From positions 136,084 through 200,083 of the forward strand of contig JBLXDU010000008.1 in assembly GCA_048263775.1 (NCBI GenBank): a stretch of 64,000 nt of DNA. The letters run 5' to 3'. A program made the translations under genes and the position numbers. Numbering within the stretch: position 1 is the stretch's first letter; each line of letters begins with the position of its first letter. The stretch comes from UBA1479 sp048263775. Lineage in GTDB: Bacteria; Pseudomonadota; Alphaproteobacteria; Rhodospirillales; Casp-alpha2. The notes under the pieces are model-generated. The model did not search any database and was not told the DNA's origin. It saw only the letters and a program-made list of their open reading frames with translations. Of this stretch, positions 44,079-52,339 are shown one piece after another.

Positions 44079-44160
44079 GGGGCGCGGCGTGACGGGACAA
44101 CGCGCCGCCCCCGCCATCGACTGAACGGAAACGCGGTTCGCCCAAGGGCGGGCGAACCGC
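44079..44160 (+). promoter_or_regulatory. Two hairpins between hupE and cobW genes
   Basis: An imperfect stem at 44079-44111 is followed by a perfect 11-bp stem GCGGTTCGCCC/GGGCGAACCGC (44133-44160) with the six-base loop AAGGGC. The tip CGCCCAAGGGCGGGCGA (44139-44155) is nearly identical to CGCCCAAAGACGGGCGA upstream of the second ANTAR gene. TTAG follows rather than a T tract, so simple termination is doubtful. Confidence 0.45.
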
Positions 44161-44184
44161 TTAGCACAAGGGAGCGCTGACCAC

Positions 44185-45153
44185 ATGCAACAGGCAAAGG
44201 TGCCCGTGACGCTGATTACCGGATACCTAGGGGCGGGGAAAACCACCCTGCTGAACCGGATCCTCACGGAACAGCACGGCAAGAAATACGCCGTTATCGT
44301 CAATGAATTCGGCGAGGAAGGCATCGACAACGACCTGGTCGTCGACGCCGACGAGGAAATTTTCGAAATGAACAACGGCTGCATCTGCTGCACCGTGCGC
44401 GGCGACCTGATCCGTATCATTTCGACGCTGATGAAACGCGCGCAGGATTTCGACGGCATGATCATCGAAACCACGGGCCTCGCCGATCCGGCGCCGGTGG
44501 TGCAGACTTTCTTCGTGGACGAGGACGTCCAGGCCAAGGTGTCGCTTGATGCCGTGGTCACGGTGGTCGACGCCTGCCATTTCCTGGATGCGGTCGACGA
44601 GGAACATGAGCTGGCCGAACAGGTCGCTTTCGCCGACATCATCCTTTTGAACAAGACCGACCTGGTCGACGCCGACAAGCTGAATGCCGTGAAGGCGAAG
44701 ATCACCAGCCTCAATCGGATGGCCAAGGTCATCGAGACGGTGAAAAGCCAGGTGCCGATCACCGACGTGCTCGACCGCGGCGCGTTCGACCTTTCCCGGG
44801 TGCTGGAATTCGAGCCGGACCTGCTGGACGAAGAGGACGACCACGAGCACGACGAAAACATCATCTCGATCAGCCTGAAGACCGACAACCCCATCGAGCC
44901 CGAAAAGTTTTCCAACTGGATCCGGGGCTTCATCACGGATCGGGGCGTCGACGTGCTGCGCACCAAAGGCATTCTGAACCTGTCCGGCCAGGAAAATCGC
45001 TACGTCTTCCAGGGCGTGCATATGGTCATGGATTCTGCCTGGGGCGCCCCCTGGGGCGGCGACCCGCGGTCGTCGCGTTTGGTCTTCATCGGCCGCAACC
45101 TGGACGAGGCAGAATTGCGCACCGCCTTCGATAGCTGCACGGTGGCAGCATGA
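44185..45153 (+). CDS. CobW/G3E family GTPase (metal chaperone)
   Basis: A 322-residue COG0523 GTPase. Walker A is GYLGAGKTT (13-21), the metal-binding GCICC motif is at 65-69, switch ETTGLADPAPV and guanine-specific LNKTD follow, and a DEEDDHEHDE acidic/His tract lies near 216-225. The C-terminal CobW domain is complete. Such proteins insert or buffer Zn, Co, Fe or Ni. Its place after a HupE transporter fits metal delivery. It overlaps the WD40 gene by four bases. Confidence 0.92.
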   Translation: MQQAKVPVTLITGYLGAGKTTLLNRILTEQHGKKYAVIVNEFGEEGIDNDLVVDADEEIFEMNNGCICCTVRGDLIRIISTLMKRAQDFDGMIIETTGLADPAPVVQTFFVDEDVQAKVSLDAVVTVVDACHFLDAVDEEHELAEQVAFADIILLNKTDLVDADKLNAVKAKITSLNRMAKVIETVKSQVPITDVLDRGAFDLSRVLEFEPDLLDEEDDHEHDENIISISLKTDNPIEPEKFSNWIRGFITDRGVDVLRTKGILNLSGQENRYVFQGVHMVMDSAWGAPWGGDPRSSRLVFIGRNLDEAELRTAFDSCTVAA

Positions 45154-46256
45154 TGGGCGCCACCGGGTTCGATCCGGCCGCCCTGGGGATTGCCGGGGTC
45201 GGCAACCCGGACGTGGGGGCCCGGATCATCTCGCCCTCGGTCAAGCTCAGCGAAAGCCCGGCCGTGGGCGTGCATCCGACCTTCACGGTTATCGAGGCGG
45301 CGGAAGCCCGTGCCGTTATCGGCTATGGCGACGGCACGATCCGTGGCATCGGGCTGATGCTGGACGGCGCCCAGCCGTCGGTGCTGGCCCAGGTTTCGGC
45401 AACACCCATTACCGCCGCCGTCGACATCGGCGGCGCGGGCGTACTGATCGGCACGGACGGGGGAGACCTGTTGCGCCTGGGCGGTTCCGACGTCGTCAAA
45501 CTGGCGGAAACGGGCGGCCCCTGGGTCGGCGAGATCGCCGTGCATTCGGACAAGGGGTTGCGCGCTTTCGCCGCCGCCAAGACCCTGACCGTTCTAGATG
45601 CCGGGGGCGCTGTGGTGTTCGAAGCGGCCGACCACCCTTCGACCGTCGCAGGTCTTTCCTTCTCGCCCGACGGTACACGGATCGCCGCCGCCCATTACGG
45701 TGGGGTCAGCGTGTGGAAATTGACAGAGCCTGGTCAGAAGCCCGTGCGGCTCGACTGGCACGGCTCGCACACGGCCGTTGCCTGGTCGCCGAACGGTCAG
45801 TTCATCGTCTCGGCCATGCAGGACAAGGAAATGCATTGCTGGCGCTGGAAGGACAGGACCGGCATGCGGATGTCGGGATATCCGTCCAAGATCCGCGCCA
45901 TTGCCTGGACCGCCGACGGTCAGTATGTGGCGGCATCGGGGGCCGATACGGTGACGTCCTGGGATTGTTCCGGCAAGGGACCGTCCGGCAAGCCGCCGTT
46001 GGAATTCGGCTATGTCTATGACGGTGTGGTGCGTCAGGTCGCAGCCCATCCGGCGGATCACGTGGTCGCCGGCGGTTATTCCGACGGCACGGTTTTGATC
46101 GGTGCCATCGAACAGGAGACGGCGATGATCGCCCGGCCCGCCAGCGGCCATGCGGTCACCGGCCTGGCCTGGACCGCCGATGGCGGAACCCTGGTGGCTA
46201 CGGATGAATCCGGGGCGGTCGCGGTCATGCGCATACTCGAACCGGTGGTGTCCTGA
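45150..46256 (+). CDS. WD40 beta-propeller protein
   Basis: A 368-residue protein of about six or seven WD40-like blades (LSFSPDGTRIAAAHYGGVSVWKL, VAWSPNGQFIVSAMQDKEMHCW, IAWTADGQYVAASGADTVTSW). No signal peptide, so cytosolic. It is coupled to the CobW gene by an ATGA overlap. WD40 proteins are repeatedly found next to COG0523 GTPases in proteobacteria, which suggests a scaffold or regulator of metal delivery. Confidence 0.85.
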   Translation: MMGATGFDPAALGIAGVGNPDVGARIISPSVKLSESPAVGVHPTFTVIEAAEARAVIGYGDGTIRGIGLMLDGAQPSVLAQVSATPITAAVDIGGAGVLIGTDGGDLLRLGGSDVVKLAETGGPWVGEIAVHSDKGLRAFAAAKTLTVLDAGGAVVFEAADHPSTVAGLSFSPDGTRIAAAHYGGVSVWKLTEPGQKPVRLDWHGSHTAVAWSPNGQFIVSAMQDKEMHCWRWKDRTGMRMSGYPSKIRAIAWTADGQYVAASGADTVTSWDCSGKGPSGKPPLEFGYVYDGVVRQVAAHPADHVVAGGYSDGTVLIGAIEQETAMIARPASGHAVTGLAWTADGGTLVATDESGAVAVMRILEPVVS

Positions 46257-46304
46257 TCGGGTGCGATCAGGCGCCTTCCGTCCATGAAACAGGGAGGCAC
46301 GATC

Positions 46305-46574
46305 ATGGATGACATTCTCGGCCTGTCGCGGGCCAAACCCGACGGCAGCGGCCAGCGCATCAAGGAGCTTGTCCGCAAGCGCTTCGGCCTGGACGAGGCG
46401 GCGACGCTCATGGTGTCCGAACTGCGCTGCCATGAAGACGGCTGCCCCGACGTGGAGACGGTGATCGCCGTCATGGGGGATGCCCAGACCAGCCTGACCT
46501 GGAAGATCGGCAAGCCCATGGCCCAGGTCGATGCCGGCGACGTTGCCGCGTTGTCGGTGTCCGCGCCGGCCTAG
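46305..46574 (+). CDS. Small cysteine-containing protein of unknown function
   Basis: An 89-residue soluble protein. I do not recognise a named family. Its central motif is LRCHEDGCPDVETVIAV, with Cys42, His43 and Cys47 as possible metal ligands, and the rest predicts a compact alpha/beta fold. It ends the cyn-hupE-cobW-WD40 operon, so a small metal-binding partner of the CobW GTPase is plausible. AGGGAGG precedes the ATG at 46305. Confidence 0.72.
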   Translation: MDDILGLSRAKPDGSGQRIKELVRKRFGLDEAATLMVSELRCHEDGCPDVETVIAVMGDAQTSLTWKIGKPMAQVDAGDVAALSVSAPA

Positions 46575-46682
46575 CGGGCCCGCGCCGCGGGGACGCGCCA
46601 CCCAAACTGCCTGCCGCCGATGCCAATCGTCGGTGCCAGTCGTCGATGCCAGTCGCTGATGATTGTGGGGAAAAGAGGGGAG

Positions 46683-46767
46683 GAAGGCGGCGGGTCCCGA
46701 GGAGAGTGGCTGTCGATACCGACCCGCCGCCTTCGCTAAGTCCGTCCTTGGGAGGAGGTGGACTTAG
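46683..46767 (-). ncRNA. Candidate cuckoo-type sRNA or structured 3' UTR
   Basis: Two back-to-back hairpins. On the minus strand the first (46767-46736) has a perfect 8-bp stem CTAAGTCC/GGACTTAG and a 16-base loop containing CCTCCTCCC. The second (46734-46683) has a perfect 14-bp stem and a 24-base loop with CTCTCCTC. CCUCCUCCC in hairpin loops is the hallmark of the alphaproteobacterial CcsR/cuckoo sRNAs. It lies 36 bases after the third ANTAR gene's stop, so it may be made from that transcript. On the plus strand the same hairpins may end the cyn operon. Confidence 0.55.
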
Positions 46768-46803
46768 AAATCAGTATGTCTGGGAAAATCAAAATCGCGC
46801 ACG

Positions 46804-47415
46804 TCACCCTTTGCACATGACTAGGTTTTCCGTGTCGATGATCTGCTCTGCGACGACCCGCATGGGCTGGGACCGCTTCATGGCCAGTTTGCGGATCTCG
46901 TGGTAGGCCGCATCTTCCTCAAGGCTCCGCAGTTTCATGACGATGCCCTTGGCCCGCTCAATGGTGATGCGGTCGGCAAGCTTGTCTTCCTTTTCCTTCA
47001 GCCGCTTCTTCAACTCGCGAATGGTCAGGAACTGCGCCCGGGTCCATTCGGCCAGGGTCGGAAAGGATTTCAGCCCCGCGTCCACGGGCAGGTAGGCGTT
47101 GACCCCGGCGTGCGACGCCTGGGCCATGATTTCCGGCCGTGCGTCGTCGGCCAGGAACATGACCGGTAAAGGGGCTGATTCGCTCAGACTCTGCAATCCG
47201 GCGAAGGGGTATTCCTCGGGCTTGGCGACATGCACCACGATCACGTCCGGGGACGAGTCGCGGGCCTTGTCGGCAAGGGGTTCATTGGGGGCGGCAAGGG
47301 CGACCACTTCGTGCATCGCGCCACCTGATCCCTGGGCGTGGGCCATGATGGCCTCCAGCGCGTCGGGGATATCCGTTACCAGCATCACACGCATTGTCGT
47401 TTTCTTACTTGCCAT
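46804..47415 (-). CDS. ANTAR-domain regulator with degenerate receiver
   Basis: A 203-residue protein. The receiver-like half has histidine where the phosphoacceptor aspartate should be (PDVIVVHVAKP). The ANTAR domain covers about the last 60 residues (ITIERAKGIVMKLRSLEEDAAYHEIRKLAM). It is convergent with the cyanate/metal operon and divergent from a sensor kinase. The start is uncertain: ATG 47415 and ATG 47394 both lack a good ribosome-binding site. Confidence 0.85.
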   Translation of the reverse strand: MASKKTTMRVMLVTDIPDALEAIMAHAQGSGGAMHEVVALAAPNEPLADKARDSSPDVIVVHVAKPEEYPFAGLQSLSESAPLPVMFLADDARPEIMAQASHAGVNAYLPVDAGLKSFPTLAEWTRAQFLTIRELKKRLKEKEDKLADRITIERAKGIVMKLRSLEEDAAYHEIRKLAMKRSQPMRVVAEQIIDTENLVMCKG

Positions 47416-47663
47416 TGTTGTTGTTTGTGTCGGGCGTCGGCAGATGTTTGGGCCCGCACTTCGCATATGCAAAAAGCAAGTCCTGTGCCAATTTGACACG
47501 GAGACGAATTATCATCTTGACGCAATCACTTAGGGGAATTCATCCATATGCGGACAGCGCAGCGGGCTTGTCATATTTGAATAAAAAATAGGCTGTTATT
47601 TTTTAATGATTAAAATTAGTGCATTTAAAAGAAAGATCTATTGTGCGCAAGGGCGACTGCAGG

Positions 47664-47680
47664 TGGCCCGCCGCTTGCAT
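47664..47680 (+). promoter_or_regulatory. Sigma-54-like promoter of the sensor kinase gene
   Basis: TGGCCCGCCGCTTGCAT fits TGGCACG-N4-TTGCW with a single mismatch, and GG and GC stand at the correct -24/-12 spacing. It lies about 107 bases before the kinase start. AT-rich DNA (47570-47640) precedes it. Apart from this, the 371-bp gap 47416-47786 shows no other feature I can support. Confidence 0.55.
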
Positions 47681-47786
47681 GATAGGAGGGCATCCTGCCT
47701 TGACCGCTGACATTGAGTGTCACTGTGCAGCCTGCACTTTCGGTCTAGTTAATAATATTTCTCATTTAGGGTAGGTTGATCGAATA

Positions 47787-49496
47787 ATGGTCGCAGAATT
47801 TTCCAAAGCGGCCTCGTTGCTGCTGTCGCTCTGCCTGCTCTATGCCTTCATCGCGCAACGATGGCCAAACGAAGAACTGACCGGAAAGATTCTTGCCGGG
47901 TTGCTGTTCGGCGTGATCTGCGTGATCGGCATGGAAGCCCCCGTGACCATCGCCCCGGGCGTCATCTTCGATCCGCGGTCCGTCATCATCAGTCTGTCCG
48001 GGGTGTTCGGCGGTCCGGTCGGTGGCGCCATCGCGGCGATTATTGCCGGTGGCTACCGCGCTTATCTGGGGGGCGGCGGCGCACCCATCGGGGTCGCGGT
48101 CGTCGTGACCTGTGTCGCCTTGGGTATCGGCTATCGCGCCGCGTACAAGTCCGGCCGCGTACCGCTTAACTGGCTGACGCTGCTGGTCTTCGGGCTGATC
48201 GTCCATGTTGTCGTCATCGGCCTGTTCACCCAATTGCCGGCGCCCGTTGCCGAGAAGGTTATGCGGACCGTCGCCCTGCCTTTCGTGGTCGCCTTCACGC
48301 CGGCGACGATGGTTCTTGGCATGATCCTCGCCTATATCGACGACCGGATCGAGACTCGCAGAGCGCTTGCCGTCAGCGAGGCGCGCCTGCAGTCCGTTAT
48401 CGACAACGGTCCCAACGCCATGACCCTTAAAGACAAGGACGGCAAAATTCTGCTGGCCAATTCGGCATACGCTGATTGGGTCGGATCGACCCCGGTGGCG
48501 CTGGTCGGCAAGACCATGCGGGATCTTTTTCCCGCGGACGACGCCCGCGTCTTCATGGAAATAGACCGCCAGATATTGGCCTCGGGCGAGATCAGCATTC
48601 AGGAGGTGACGCGGACGTTTCCCAAGGCCGGGCAGAGGCAGCTCAGAAACCACAAAATTCCAATCCTCCTCAACGCCGAGAACGACCATGCGTTGATCAC
48701 AATCATGGTCGACATCACCGAGGAAAGGGCTGTACAGCAGGAACTGCGCCGCGCATTGGCGCTGGCCGAGGATGCCAACTTGGCCAAGACACAATTCCTC
48801 GCGACCATGAGCCATGAACTGCGCACGCCGCTGAATGCGATCATCGGGTTTTCCGAAATCCTCTACCGGCAGTATTTCGGGCCGCCCAATTCAGACAAAT
48901 ACCGGGAGTACGCCAAGGATATCAATTCAAGCGCCGCTTACCTTTTGTCTTTGGTCGAAGACTTGCTGGATATTTCGGCGATCGAAGCGGGGTCGGGGTT
49001 GCATGACCTGACCGCCGTCAGCATTCCGGACATCGCCGAGGAATGCGTCGATGCGGCCCGCGACCGTGCCTATGAGAAGAACATCGACATCGACATTACC
49101 GTGCCGAACGGGCTGCCGCTGGTATGGGCCGATGCCCGCGCGGTTAAACAGGTTTTCCTCAATCTGCTCGTCAACGCGATCAAGTTCACGCCGGCGTCGG
49201 GCCGTATCACGATTTCCGCGACAGAACTGGACGACATGATCGAGGTCATGGTCACCGACACTGGGCTGGGGATCGATGCCGCGCTGATCGACCGTCTGCT
49301 GGAGCCGTTCGCGACACGGAATCAGAATCCCTTCACCACCGAAAAAGGCTGGGGATTGGGGCTTTCCATCACCAAATCCTTGGTTGAACAGCTGGGCGGC
49401 ACCATCCGCATCAACAGCACCCTGGGCCAGGGCACGACGGTGACCTTCACCCTGCCCGTGGCGACTGCGGCGAAAGCGGCGATCGGCGTCGTCTAG
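47787..49496 (+). CDS. Sensor histidine kinase with LytS-type 5TM domain and PAS
   Basis: A 569-residue kinase. Residues about 5-185 are five or six membrane segments with the LytS/5TMR signature FDPRSVIISLSGVFGGPVGG. A PAS domain follows (about 195-315), then HisKA with His343 in MSHELRTPLNAIIGF and HATPase with VNLLVNAIKFTP, DTGLGID and GWGLGLSI. No response regulator is adjacent except the divergent ANTAR protein, whose receiver lacks the aspartate. The signal is unknown; the sigma-54-like promoter suggests nitrogen status. Confidence 0.9.
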   Translation: MVAEFSKAASLLLSLCLLYAFIAQRWPNEELTGKILAGLLFGVICVIGMEAPVTIAPGVIFDPRSVIISLSGVFGGPVGGAIAAIIAGGYRAYLGGGGAPIGVAVVVTCVALGIGYRAAYKSGRVPLNWLTLLVFGLIVHVVVIGLFTQLPAPVAEKVMRTVALPFVVAFTPATMVLGMILAYIDDRIETRRALAVSEARLQSVIDNGPNAMTLKDKDGKILLANSAYADWVGSTPVALVGKTMRDLFPADDARVFMEIDRQILASGEISIQEVTRTFPKAGQRQLRNHKIPILLNAENDHALITIMVDITEERAVQQELRRALALAEDANLAKTQFLATMSHELRTPLNAIIGFSEILYRQYFGPPNSDKYREYAKDINSSAAYLLSLVEDLLDISAIEAGSGLHDLTAVSIPDIAEECVDAARDRAYEKNIDIDITVPNGLPLVWADARAVKQVFLNLLVNAIKFTPASGRITISATELDDMIEVMVTDTGLGIDAALIDRLLEPFATRNQNPFTTEKGWGLGLSITKSLVEQLGGTIRINSTLGQGTTVTFTLPVATAAKAAIGVV

Positions 49497-49505
49497 GAGG
49501 TTCCC

Positions 49506-50408
49506 TTACTTTTCGTTGACCGGCCAGTCCGGCCGGATGGCGCGGATCAGGCCCGCGTGATCCAGGTCGCCGTCGCCGGCGGCGATCACCCGGTCATAAA
49601 GGTCGCGGGACAGCGCCGTCGCCGGTAATTCGATGCCAAGGTGTTCGGCCAGTTCCATGGCCTGGTCCATATCCTTGCGCTGGATCGGGCAGCGCGCCCC
49701 CGGGGTGAACTTGCCCTCGACCATGCGCAGACCGTGGACTTCGAGAATGCGCGAGTCGGCGAACCCGCCGCCCAGCGCCTCGCGGACCTTACCCGGATCA
49801 ACCCCCGCCGCCTGGGCCAGGGACAGGGCCTCCGCCACGGCGCCGATGTTCAAGCCGACGATCACCTGGTTGGCGGCCTTGGCGACTTGTCCGGCCCCGG
49901 TCGGGCCGACATGAGTGATCTTGGCGCCCAACACCTGAAGCACCGGCAGGGCGCGGGCAAAGGCATCGTCGCTGCCGCCGGCCATGATCGTCAAATTACC
50001 AGCTTCGGCCCCCAGGGTGCCGCCGGATACGGGCGCATCCACATAATCCGCCCCCAGTTCCTGTGCCTTGGCCGCCAGCATGCGGGTGACCAGCAGCTTC
50101 GACGTGCCCATGTCGATGACCAGTTTGCCCTGAAGGTTGGCGGCGGCGAAAACGCCGTCCGCACCCATCAGGACTTTTTCCAGGGCCGGGGTGTCCGACA
50201 GCATGCAGATGACGACGTCGGATGCCTCCGCCGCGGCGCGGGGGCTTGCCGCGGGGGTCATGCCTTCTCGGGCCAGTTCTTCGATGACGCCTTGCGAGCG
50301 GTTGGTGATGACCAGTTTGGCCCCGGCCTGCATCAGGTTCCGCGCCATGGGCTTGCCCATCAGGCCCAGTCCGATGAAACCGATGGTCGTTCCCGCAAGA
50401 TTGGTCAT
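49506..50408 (-). CDS. 3-hydroxyisobutyrate dehydrogenase family reductase
   Basis: A 300-residue beta-hydroxyacid dehydrogenase. The NAD(P) loop is GFIGLGLMGKPMARNL, the substrate-binding DAPVSGGTLGAEAGNL is complete, and the catalytic lysine lies in GAGQVAKAANQ. Family members include 3-hydroxyisobutyrate dehydrogenase and tartronate semialdehyde reductase; the sequence does not decide between them. ORF and start (ATG 50408) are clear. Confidence 0.88.
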   Translation of the reverse strand: MTNLAGTTIGFIGLGLMGKPMARNLMQAGAKLVITNRSQGVIEELAREGMTPAASPRAAAEASDVVICMLSDTPALEKVLMGADGVFAAANLQGKLVIDMGTSKLLVTRMLAAKAQELGADYVDAPVSGGTLGAEAGNLTIMAGGSDDAFARALPVLQVLGAKITHVGPTGAGQVAKAANQVIVGLNIGAVAEALSLAQAAGVDPGKVREALGGGFADSRILEVHGLRMVEGKFTPGARCPIQRKDMDQAMELAEHLGIELPATALSRDLYDRVIAAGDGDLDHAGLIRAIRPDWPVNEK

Positions 50409-50533
50409 TCAGCAGACTCCCCTTTATAAATAAAGCCGCACCCGTTATGGGAGGGGCGCCGTTCGCCGGTCAAGCCGAATGATCTGGGAGATTAAGTAAA
50501 ATTCTTCGAAGTTATCCTATGGAGGATTTAATT

Positions 50534-51235
50534 TTAGCTGCGGATGCTGCAAAAATTAACTTTGCACCAATCTGAGAATACTTGATCTGTAATTCGGCAA
50601 AATTGACTAATTACAAGTATCATTTCCTTAATGTCTTTTGGAGTTTTAGTCGCAGTAGGGTCCCCGTGTGCAATATTGTTTCTTGTCGCTACAAGATGGT
50701 CCAGCATATTTGTTGTTGGTTGTGCTTCTGCGGCTAAGCGTGTGTAGAAATCATGGTGATATGTCTCGTATCCGAAGCGGCTGAAATAAGCTTTGATTTT
50801 ACTAAATGCAGGGTTGGAAAATCCACTGTTAAACCGGTCGGAAGGTATTTGATCATTAAATGGACCTGATTTCGACCAATACTCTAAGTCAGAATAAATA
50901 AAAGAAAATATCTTTTTTGCTATTTTTTCTGGATCAGATGTATTTTTTATTTCGTCAAATGAATCCTTCGATATGTGGTAAAACAATTTATCAGAAAATA
51001 ATTCTCTAGGAATTCGTTTCTCATAGAAAGAGTCTAAAGCAACTTCTCCTAATTCTTTTACATACGCCTCTACGTGGCTCGATAAAAGTACAATGGCGCC
51101 CCTGCATAAGGCATTAATCTCATCGGCGAGTTTTACAGGGTCGGCTACTTCCTTTTTCTTTGCGGCCGCATTGAGAATTTCTACTTCGCCCAGTCGGGAA
51201 CGGAACGCGCTATAGGCTCTGGAGTACCGGGGCAT
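50534..51235 (-). CDS. HEPN-domain protein (MAE_28990-like), candidate RNase effector
   Basis: A 233-residue all-helical protein resembling the MAE_28990/MAE_18760 group of HEPN proteins: an early helix CRGAIVLLSSHVEAYVKEL and a C-terminal helix with ATRNNIAHG. The latter gives the HEPN RNase motif R-x4-H at Arg185 and His190. HEPN proteins with this motif are commonly RNA-cleaving toxins or abortive-infection effectors. The gene starts three bases after the DUF262 gene ends, so the pair is translationally coupled. Family naming is from memory of the motif pattern; activity is unproven. Confidence 0.75.
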   Translation of the reverse strand: MPRYSRAYSAFRSRLGEVEILNAAAKKKEVADPVKLADEINALCRGAIVLLSSHVEAYVKELGEVALDSFYEKRIPRELFSDKLFYHISKDSFDEIKNTSDPEKIAKKIFSFIYSDLEYWSKSGPFNDQIPSDRFNSGFSNPAFSKIKAYFSRFGYETYHHDFYTRLAAEAQPTTNMLDHLVATRNNIAHGDPTATKTPKDIKEMILVISQFCRITDQVFSDWCKVNFCSIRS

Positions 51236-51238
51236 CGA

Positions 51239-52339
51239 TCAAACCACGCCCCTCATATGCTCCGCCCAGATTTCGAACCTGCGCGTCGTACGCTTTTTGT
51301 GGTCCACTGCACGGCTTATCAAATCGAGAAACTCTTCATTTTTTTGAAGAGAAAAATATCTCTTCCTAAATTCAGGCCTTATTTTTATTGCAGCTTCGCC
51401 ATCTAAATTTTTGACGCTACTCATAACTAAGTCAAATAAAGCTCTATTGATTGATTTTGAGCCTTCCCGACGGAAGCATTCTTTAGAATCAAATAGGATG
51501 ATGCAATTATCGACAGCCCTTCCCCATAACCTAAAGAGGTCCCGCACTTTTGCTTCAGAGAGTTTCCTTCCAGTTTTGGCGGCCTCATTCAGCCAATGTT
51601 TCAGTGGGGTTCGATAGGACGCAAGGCCGAGTAATTCGAATGCGAAAAATCGCAAAATTAACTCTTCGTCACGCAGCCTATTATCCGGCTTCTTTCGTCC
51701 GAGAATGTTCAGCCAGTCAGTATTTTCGGAGGCATCTTTGAGCATTGTGTTTAGCGGACCTCGATAAACACAATTTCTGAGCTCTTGAGCGTTTAAAGGC
51801 ACGGTGTTCGTATTTAGGCGTTCGAAAACATCAAACTTAATTTCCGGATGAGACTCATTGGTTATCAACACACAGCGCAGCGTATGAGTTCGAATCTGAC
51901 GTTGGGCAGATTGGGGTAATTGATGAAATCTTTTGCCCTCGTATTCTGACAATGCCTCTAAGCTGCTTAAAGAAAACTGATTATCTAAAAATCTGTAAAT
52001 AGAGTAAAGTCTCTGCTGTCCATCAATAACATCAAGTTCAAAATCTTCATTTTGTGATAAATAGCAAGGTGGAATTGGCACGTTCAATAGTATTGATTCG
52101 ATCAACTTAGATGCGTGAGAGTTTTTCCAAACATATTGCCTCTGAAAATTTGGGCGGTCAGACAGTGGACGTAAGAAAATCGTTTCTCCTCTGATTTGAT
52201 CAAGCAACGAGTCGACAACCAAATCATATGACTTAGTTACGACCTTCCGATCACGGAGCGGCATTTCGTCAGGATCTCGAACATCAGATTCTGTCTCAGA
52301 TTCAAACATTGGTTTTTCGAGTGGCATGCGTTTGGACAC
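51239..52339 (-). CDS. DUF262 (ParB-like/GmrS N-terminal) domain protein
   Basis: A 366-residue protein. Motifs of DUF262 are clear: FQRQYVW (65-71), the DGQQR nucleotide-binding motif at 106-110 followed by LYSIYRFL, and FERLNTNTVPLNAQELRN (172-189). DUF262 is the sensor/NTPase half of the type IV restriction enzyme GmrSD and of SspE, where it is joined to a DUF1524 HNH nuclease. No HNH or DUF1524 motif is present here; the partner is the HEPN gene. The upstream 223 bp is AT-rich and should hold its promoter. Confidence 0.82.
   Translation of the reverse strand: MSKRMPLEKPMFESETESDVRDPDEMPLRDRKVVTKSYDLVVDSLLDQIRGETIFLRPLSDRPNFQRQYVWKNSHASKLIESILLNVPIPPCYLSQNEDFELDVIDGQQRLYSIYRFLDNQFSLSSLEALSEYEGKRFHQLPQSAQRQIRTHTLRCVLITNESHPEIKFDVFERLNTNTVPLNAQELRNCVYRGPLNTMLKDASENTDWLNILGRKKPDNRLRDEELILRFFAFELLGLASYRTPLKHWLNEAAKTGRKLSEAKVRDLFRLWGRAVDNCIILFDSKECFRREGSKSINRALFDLVMSSVKNLDGEAAIKIRPEFRKRYFSLQKNEEFLDLISRAVDHKKRTTRRFEIWAEHMRGVV

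Noticed and set aside
51239..51600. HNH (DUF1524) nuclease motif at the C terminus of the DUF262 protein
   Set aside because: No HxxP/HNH pattern is present in the last 120 residues; the protein is too short for a GmrSD fusion.
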